Positions 59,122 to 64,000 of a stretch of 64,000 nt of DNA are shown here, one piece after another. Where the stretch lies: assembly GCA_009711615.1 (NCBI GenBank), contig VENI01000001.1, positions 1 to 64,000 of the forward strand, in the 5' to 3' direction. A program made the position numbers and the translations under genes. The notes beneath the pieces are model-generated. The model ran no database searches and had not been told where the DNA came from. It saw only the letters and a program-made list of their open reading frames with translations. Source of the stretch: Bacillota bacterium. GTDB lineage: Bacteria > Bacillota > Desulfotomaculia > Desulfotomaculales > Desulfohalotomaculaceae. Positions within the stretch are counted from its first letter, which is position 1; each line of letters begins with the position of its first letter.

Positions 59122-60330
59122 CTACAACCTATCAACTTTATAGCCTTTACTATGTAATTCTGCTAATAGTTCCTCTAAGTGTTTATTATCCTGTGTTTCC
59201 AGCACCAAGTCAACCCGGGCACAGCCTAGTTCTGCCTCCATGCTGATGCGATTATGATATACTTCCACTATGTTTGCACCCATATCAGAGATTACTTTTA
59301 GCATATTCTGTAGTCTGCCTGGTTTATCTAAAATAGTAGTAGTAAGCTCTGTTTTCCGCCCGGCTTTGGCCAGTCCCTTATCTACAATTCTTGATAGTAC
59401 ATTAACATCTATATTACCGCCACTGATTATCGCCACTACCTTTTTGCCTGGCATTTTAACTTTACCGCTTAATACTGCTGCAAAGGAAACTGCCCCAGCG
59501 CCTTCAGAAACTAACTTAAACCGTTCCAGTAGCATTAAAATTGCCTTAGCTATTTCATCCTCATCCACCGTAATAAATTCATCTACATATTGGCTGACAA
59601 TTTTATATGTTAATGTACCGGGAGTTTTCACTGCAATACCGTCAGCTATTGTGGCGGCACTTTTTAAACTGGTGGGCTTATTTTCTTCCACAGATTTTTT
59701 CATTGACGGTGCATTGCTGGATTCCACTGCTATAATTTTAATTTTTGGATTAATGGATTTGGCAGCCAGAGCTATTCCAGATATTAGCCCCCCTCCCCCC
59801 ACTGGGGCAATGATGACATCGGCATCTGGTATTTGTTCTAGAACCTCCAATGCTATTGTTCCCTGCCCTGCTATTATGTGGGGGTCATCAAATGGATGAA
59901 TAAATATTCCACCAGTAGCATTTTGAATCTCTACTGCTTTTACATAGCAGTCATCGTAAACACTGCCGTGCAATATCACATCTCCACCATATTTTTGGGT
60001 AGCTGTAATTTTAGATAAAGGGGCTGTTTCCGGCATTACTATAGTAGACTTTATATCAAAGATAGATGCCGCCAGCGCTACCCCCTGGGCATGGTTACCC
60101 GCTGAAGAGGCTATTACTCCCTTTCCCCTTTGCTCAGGGGTTAAACTATATATCTTGTTATAAGCACCACGCACTTTAAAAGCACCTGTACGCTGCAAGT
60201 TCTCCAACTTTAAGTAGACACTACAATCACACAGGTCATTAACGGAACCGTTAATAACATCTGTTTTTCTAACTGTATTTTCTAGCACTACCCGTGCATT
60301 TTTAATTTCCGCCAAGGAAACTGTTTGCAA
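59122..60330 (-). CDS. ilvA: Threonine ammonia-lyase (threonine deaminase) with ACT domain
   Basis: A 402-residue fold-type II PLP enzyme converting threonine to 2-oxobutanoate. The PLP-lysine motif is LQRTGAFKVRGA, the glycine loop SSAGNHAQGVA and the phosphate loop PVGGGGLISGIA. A single C-terminal ACT domain (about 325-402: TTILDKPGRLQNMLKVISDMGANIV as key start) suggests the TdcB/short-IlvA type with allosteric control. The TTG at 60330 lies five bases after GAGGTGG; the GTG at 60339 overlaps it. No T-box leader is visible. Confidence 0.93.
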   Translation of the reverse strand: MQTVSLAEIKNARVVLENTVRKTDVINGSVNDLCDCSVYLKLENLQRTGAFKVRGAYNKIYSLTPEQRGKGVIASSAGNHAQGVALAASIFDIKSTIVMPETAPLSKITATQKYGGDVILHGSVYDDCYVKAVEIQNATGGIFIHPFDDPHIIAGQGTIALEVLEQIPDADVIIAPVGGGGLISGIALAAKSINPKIKIIAVESSNAPSMKKSVEENKPTSLKSAATIADGIAVKTPGTLTYKIVSQYVDEFITVDEDEIAKAILMLLERFKLVSEGAGAVSFAAVLSGKVKMPGKKVVAIISGGNIDVNVLSRIVDKGLAKAGRKTELTTTILDKPGRLQNMLKVISDMGANIVEVYHNRISMEAELGCARVDLVLETQDNKHLEELLAELHSKGYKVDRL

Positions 60331-60383
60331 AACTACCACCTCGTACAGTTAGACTTACCGGAAAAAAGAGAAAAAATACTATA

Positions 60384-60428
60384 AATTCAGAAGTCAGGAG
60401 TTAGGAGTAAGGAGTAAGGAGTTAGAAT
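60384..60428. repeat. Dispersed CAGAAGTCAGGAGT-type repeat with tandem GGAGTAA units
   Basis: An ATTCAGAAGTCAGGAGT unit followed by tandem (T)TAGGAGTAAGGAGTAAGGAG. Related copies occur at 1041-1073 and 52582-52601. All three are intergenic and A/G-rich on the plus strand. Confidence 0.55.
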
Positions 60429-60486
60429 AAAATCAAAGAAATAATTGCATTAGAGTAAAATATAGCCTTGAAGCATTTATGACGCC

Positions 60487-60560
60487 CGCATGCATAATTG
60501 CATACAATTCATCCATAAACACATGCACCATTTTAAATTATTCATTTTACATTTTTCATT
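60487..60560. repeat. Diverged dispersed repeat (GCATGCATAATTGCATA / TTCATTTT tract)
   Basis: Related in layout to the 53525-53570 segment: a GCAT-type palindrome followed by ATTCAT/TTTCATT units. It fills most of the 300-base gap between ilvA and clpP; no ORF is present there. Confidence 0.35.
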
Positions 60561-60593
60561 TGTTACGCATTTGAAATTAATTTTGCAAAAAAT

Positions 60594-60627
60594 ATAACGA
60601 CAACGGACTTAATCCCGTTATCGTTAT
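60594..60627 (-). terminator. Terminator of clpP
   Basis: ATAACG..AACGG and CCGTT..CGTTAT arms around an 8-base loop, followed on the minus strand by ATTTTTTG. Confidence 0.75.
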
Positions 60628-60635
60628 AGAAAAAA

Positions 60636-61226
60636 TCACCTCATATTTCTTGTAACTACACTGTCAATCAAGCCGTATCTTCTGGCTTCTTCTGGATTCA
60701 TAAAGTAGTCTCTTTCGGTATCTCTAGATATTTGATTAATTGGTTGGCCAGTATGTTTTGACAGCAGTTTGTTTAAAGTTTCTTTTACTTTTAATATTTC
60801 TCTGGCATGTATGTCAATATCGCTGGCTTGGCCCTGCACTCCACCAAGGGGTTGGTGAATCATGATTCGGGCATAGGGAAGTGCAAATCTTTTACCCTTT
60901 TTACCGGATGCCAGCAGAAACGAACCCATACTTGCAGCCTGACCCATGCAAATGGTGGATACATCTGGTTTAATATATTGCATGGTGTCGTAAATTGCCA
61001 GACCTGCAGTTATTACTCCACCCGGTGAATTAATATACAGGTGAATATCCTTTGCCGGGTCTTCAGCCTCTAAAAACAGCATTTGAGCAATGATTAGGTT
61101 GGCAACATCATCATCGATGGCTCCACCAATAAATATAATACGGTCTTTTAGCAGGCGAGAATAGATGTCATATGAACGCTCACCTCGGTTAGTTTGTTCT
61201 ACCACTATGGGTACTAATGCAGACAT
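60636..61226 (-). CDS. clpP: ATP-dependent Clp protease proteolytic subunit
   Basis: A 196-residue self-compartmentalising serine protease subunit. The catalytic Ser99 is in GQAASMGSF and His124 in [16 protein letters not shown] and the N-terminal [30 protein letters not shown] (residues 1-20 and on) are highly conserved. AAAGGAGG lies seven bases before the ATG at 61226; a longer frame runs to 61298 without a site. No clpX or tig gene is adjacent. Confidence 0.95.
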   Translation of the reverse strand: MSALVPIVVEQTNRGERSYDIYSRLLKDRIIFIGGAIDDDVANLIIAQMLFLEAEDPAKDIHLYINSPGGVITAGLAIYDTMQYIKPDVSTICMGQAASMGSFLLASGKKGKRFALPYARIMIHQPLGGVQGQASDIDIHAREILKVKETLNKLLSKHTGQPINQISRDTERDYFMNPEEARRYGLIDSVVTRNMR

Positions 61227-61325
61227 AAAATCAGCCTCCTTTATATAAAAAATGTTCTTGAGATCCACATCCAATATCGTGCTCCTTTTCGAACACACAC
61301 TTGGAATGTCACTCTTAAATTATAT

Positions 61326-61664
61326 TTAACGAGATTTACCTTTATTTCTGCACCTTTTACCACCTTCTGGGATAACGTGTTGAAAATGGCCGCCTTCAAT
61401 TCTAATCGCTTTACCCTCTACTAATGCCAGAGCGATTTTGTTTCTTGCAGCAACTAGAATACGGTGAAAGGTGGGTCTGGAAACATTCATTTTATCGGCA
61501 CAGTCTTCCTGTTCTAATCCCTCTAGATCCTTTAACCTGATGGCTTCCAATTCCTCAACCGTTAAAGTTATTTCTTCCAAGTTAACCAACGGCACACCAG
61601 CAGGCTTAAAATACGTTACCTCTGGTACAAAACCCACTCTTCTACACTTGGGCGGTCGTGGCAT
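61326..61664 (-). CDS. DUF134 DNA-binding protein
   Basis: A 112-residue protein of the DUF134 family. The N-terminus [23 protein letters not shown] (first 20 residues highly conserved) precedes a sigma-region-4-like HTH ([37 protein letters not shown]). These proteins are predicted transcription factors, often linked to NifX/Fe-S cofactor genes. GGAGGGG precedes the ATG. Confidence 0.88.
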   Translation of the reverse strand: MPRPPKCRRVGFVPEVTYFKPAGVPLVNLEEITLTVEELEAIRLKDLEGLEQEDCADKMNVSRPTFHRILVAARNKIALALVEGKAIRIEGGHFQHVIPEGGKRCRNKGKSR

Positions 61665-61813
61665 AACACTCCCCTCCTGCTATTTATTTTAATAAAATAT
61701 GAACTTATGTCAATAATATAACCATAATTTGTAATCTCAAATACTCCTTTATATATTAGTACAAAAACTTTTGGTTTCATAACGCCAGTTGTTATTTCTA
61801 TAGAACAAAAATC

Positions 61814-61838
61814 AAAGGCACATCATCGATGCGCCTTT
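61814..61838 (-). terminator. Terminator of lysC
   Basis: AAAGGC..CATC and GATG..GCCTTT arms (one mismatch, 3-base loop) followed on the minus strand by GATTTTTG, ten bases after the lysC stop. Confidence 0.75.
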
Positions 61839-61847
61839 AAAGTAGTA

Positions 61848-63068
61848 TTATTCAATTGCGTCCAATTCAAATTTTCTGTGTATAGCTTTAACTGCTTGAT
61901 TAGCCTGCTTCGATTTTACTACACAGGAAACTTTTATTTCTGAAGTGGTAATCATCTCTATATTAACCCCTTCCCCTGCCAGCGCTTCAAACATGGTGGC
62001 TGCTACACCGGGATTACTTACCATACCGGAGCCGATGATGGAAACTTTGGATACGTCTTCATCGTGGGCATAGCGGCTAAAACCTATCTTCTCCTGTATC
62101 TCTTCTACCACTGAGAGAGCTTTGCGCAGATCATCCCTGGCAATGGTAAAGGAAATATCGTTAACCTTATTTCTTACGGCACTCTGGATAATCATATCCA
62201 CGTCAATATTCTTTGCTGCCAATGACCTAAAAATAGCAGATGCGATGCCAGGTTTATCAGGTACATCATACAAACCTATTCTAGCCGCATTATCATCATG
62301 GGCTACTCCGCTTACCACTAGTTCTTTTTCCATTTTGCTAACCTCCTGAACAATAGTGCCTTCTTTACTGAAATCAAAACTAGAGCGCACTGCAATGGGA
62401 ATATTATATATCTTTGCCAGTTCCACTGAGCGAGGGTGCAGTATCTGTGCACCTAAGCTGGCAAACTCGAGCATTTCATCATGAGATACATATTTAAGTT
62501 TACTGGCTTCTGGCACTACCCTTGGATCAGTAGTGTATACACCGTCAACATCAGTATAAATTTCACACAAATCTGCATTAAGTGCCACTGCCAATGCCAC
62601 AGCAGATGTATCTGAACCACCTCGACCCAAAGTGGTAATTTCATTTTCTGGGGTAACACCTTGGAAACCAGCCACCACGACAATTTTTCCTAAATCTAGT
62701 TGGGTGTTTAAGCGAGTTGCATCAATGTCTTTAATTTTAGCCTTGTTATGAATGTTGCTGGTTTTCACCCCAGCCTGACCCCCGGTAAGAGAAACCGCAT
62801 CACAACCCAACTCTTTAATGGCCATAGCCAATAAGGAAATGGATACCTGCTCTCCTGTGGAAAGAAGCATATCAACTTCCCGTTCTGACGGATTGCTAGT
62901 AATCTCTTTCATAAGTGATACTAGTTCATCAGTGGTGTCTCCCATGGCTGATACTACTACCACCATTTTGTTTCCTGCTCTGTGATCCTCTACTACCTTT
63001 TGGGCAACCCTTTTTATCCTTTCAGGGGTGCCCACCGAACTACCTCCAAACTTTTGAACAATCAACAT
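61848..63068 (-). CDS. lysC: Aspartate kinase
   Basis: A 406-residue enzyme catalysing the first step of the lysine/threonine/methionine pathway. The N-terminal KFGGSSVGTPERI motif, FQGVTPENEITTLGRGGSDTSA (key GRGGSDTSA) and DVDGVYTTDPR are all present. Two C-terminal ACT domains (about 265-400) indicate feedback control. A possible internal start for a beta subunit (Met-Glu-Lys near residue 244, preceded by GAGG) is as in Bacillus-type kinases. It lies 49 bases after thrB. Confidence 0.95.
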   Translation of the reverse strand: MLIVQKFGGSSVGTPERIKRVAQKVVEDHRAGNKMVVVVSAMGDTTDELVSLMKEITSNPSEREVDMLLSTGEQVSISLLAMAIKELGCDAVSLTGGQAGVKTSNIHNKAKIKDIDATRLNTQLDLGKIVVVAGFQGVTPENEITTLGRGGSDTSAVALAVALNADLCEIYTDVDGVYTTDPRVVPEASKLKYVSHDEMLEFASLGAQILHPRSVELAKIYNIPIAVRSSFDFSKEGTIVQEVSKMEKELVVSGVAHDDNAARIGLYDVPDKPGIASAIFRSLAAKNIDVDMIIQSAVRNKVNDISFTIARDDLRKALSVVEEIQEKIGFSRYAHDEDVSKVSIIGSGMVSNPGVAATMFEALAGEGVNIEMITTSEIKVSCVVKSKQANQAVKAIHRKFELDAIE

Positions 63069-63117
63069 TCTGCCTCTTCACTCCTACCGTTCTGGTTTAT
63101 GTTTGTATGTAATACTA

Positions 63118-64000
63118 TTAACTTACTACCTCCATAGCTGTCGCTCCTATAGGACTAGGTTCAAGCACCATCACTTTTGCCATAACCCCGTTTTCCCTAA
63201 AGGTATCTCTCATTACTTTAGCTATAAGCTCAAAGTTTTTGTCCGCAAAGGCAATCAATGTGGGCCCTGCCCCCGATAAAACAACGCCTTTGGCTCCAAC
63301 CAACCTGGCCGCCGCCAGTACCTTCTTCATTCCCGGCACCAGGGAAGCCCGGTAGTTTTGGTGCAGTCTATCTTCCATAGCGTAGCACAACTTACTCAAA
63401 TCACCCTGGCACAGGGCAGTTACCAACAATGCTGCCCGCCCCACATTAAACACCGCATCATTAAGGGATACCTGGCTGGGAAGAACTTCTCGAGCCAATT
63501 TTGTGGATAGTTGAAAATCTGGCACCGCCACCACTGTCTTCATACCTGCTGGTGGGGTTATTTTCATATACTGTACTTCGCCTTCAACAGCAGTGGAAAC
63601 TGTAATTCCTCCCAGTAATGCCGGTGCCACATTATCGGGATGTCCTTCCACACGCACTGCTAATTCTAATAATTTATCGTTAGTTAACTTACTGCCGGAA
63701 AGCTTGTTGGCTGCTATTAAACCACCAACTATAGCTGCAGCGCTACTGCCCAAACCACGACAAACAGGTATTTGGTTAGTTAGCTTGATTCTTAGCCCAG
63801 AAGGTTGATAGGCAACCTCTTTAAATACACTGTGGGCTGCTTGGTAAACAATGTTACTTTCATCGCGAGGAATATCAGCAGCACCGTCACCGTGTATTTC
63901 AACAGCGAGGCCTGCAGAAATTTCTTCCATCTCTACTATATTATATAATTTTAGTGCCATACCCAGGCAGTCAAATCCCGGTCCTAAATTGGCAGTTGTT
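63118..64000 (-). CDS. thrB: Homoserine kinase, 5' end beyond the window
   Basis: GHMP-family kinase phosphorylating homoserine. The frame stays open to the right edge and upstream of the ATG at 63960 it reads TTANLGPGFDCLG, the conserved GHMP N-terminal segment; the true start therefore lies outside. The ATP-binding motif PVCRGLGSSAAAIVGG and the C-terminal VLSGAGPTLIAF are intact. It is followed by lysC on the same strand, forming part of a threonine biosynthesis operon. Confidence 0.93.
   Translation of the reverse strand, partial: TTANLGPGFDCLGMALKLYNIVEMEEISAGLAVEIHGDGAADIPRDESNIVYQAAHSVFKEVAYQPSGLRIKLTNQIPVCRGLGSSAAAIVGGLIAANKLSGSKLTNDKLLELAVRVEGHPDNVAPALLGGITVSTAVEGEVQYMKITPPAGMKTVVAVPDFQLSTKLAREVLPSQVSLNDAVFNVGRAALLVTALCQGDLSKLCYAMEDRLHQNYRASLVPGMKKVLAAARLVGAKGVVLSGAGPTLIAFADKNFELIAKVMRDTFRENGVMAKVMVLEPSPIGATAMEVVS

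Noticed and set aside
59270..59899. 209-residue plus-strand frame
   Set aside because: Antisense to the conserved threonine deaminase gene; composition mirrors the opposite-strand codons.
60384..60428. CRISPR repeat
   Set aside because: Units of ~7 bases without spacers and no cas genes in the window.

Overview
The window looks like part of the chromosome of an anaerobic, endospore-forming Firmicute of the Peptococcaceae/Desulfotomaculum type. This is inferred from gene content: a tricistronic-plus-one spore germinant receptor operon, SepF, a CotJC-like manganese catalase, a Ni-dependent CO dehydrogenase (CooS/CooC) with a CooA-like regulator, a short-type hybrid-cluster protein, BshC, many TTG/GTG starts behind strong AGGAGG sites, and AT-rich DNA. 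No phage, IS element or CRISPR array was found.

Layout. 1-383: 5' end of a 16S rRNA gene (minus strand) with two tandem promoters. 384-4260: yueI-like gene, asnS and a TPR lipid/secreted-type protein. 4446-7965: a nuclease-like protein with a degenerate active site, a rhomboid protease and an MFS exporter. 8011-11372: two paralogous FAD oxidoreductases around two ferritin-like half-domain proteins and a 34-residue membrane peptide. 11456-14326: sepF, threonine aldolase and a PHP phosphoesterase. 14455-18446: germinant receptor operon gerA-gerC-small subunit-gerB. 18613-21190: DUF421 protein, 6S RNA, a yjdF riboswitch with yjdF, a DUF3795-like protein and tRNA-Pro(GGG). 21426-25919: CO oxidation locus (CooA-like regulator, cooS, cooC, CbiM/NikM and a PDGLE subunit). 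26125-32726: orphan gene, MBL-fold enzyme, GAF-GGDEF cyclase, stand-alone pyruvate-kinase C-terminal domain, a Ski2-like helicase encoded as two genes, and manganese catalase. 32781-38688: ECF sigma operon with a putative membrane anti-sigma/beta-propeller protein and an ABC-2 exporter. 38801-45587: epimerase, candidate small RNA, gamma carbonic anhydrase, DUF523, EamA transporter, bshC, aminotransferase and rnhA. 45727-51811: membrane metallophosphoesterase, five-LysM protein, recQ and hcp behind tandem Crp/Fnr-type palindromes. 51938-54256: nitroreductase, GNAT and an Isf-like iron-sulfur flavoprotein. 54492-57417: the most interesting locus, a proteusin-type RiPP cluster (NHLP-leader precursor plus PoyD-type radical SAM epimerase) facing an ECF sigma factor and a zinc-ribbon partner that itself carries a leader-peptide-like motif. 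57480-64000: ArsC/Spx-like protein, YjbQ, small hypotheticals, threonine deaminase, clpP, DUF134 regulator, lysC and a thrB gene cut by the window edge.

How the genes work together. The CO locus is a compact set: sensor, catalytic subunit, ATP-dependent Ni-insertion factor and Ni/Co uptake subunits. The RiPP locus appears to be sigma-controlled and minimal, with no protease or transporter in the window. The two ECF sigma loci (38 kb and 55 kb) are each followed by an overlapping or adjacent candidate regulator of the sigma factor. All functional statements come from reading translated sequence and motifs; no database search was run.
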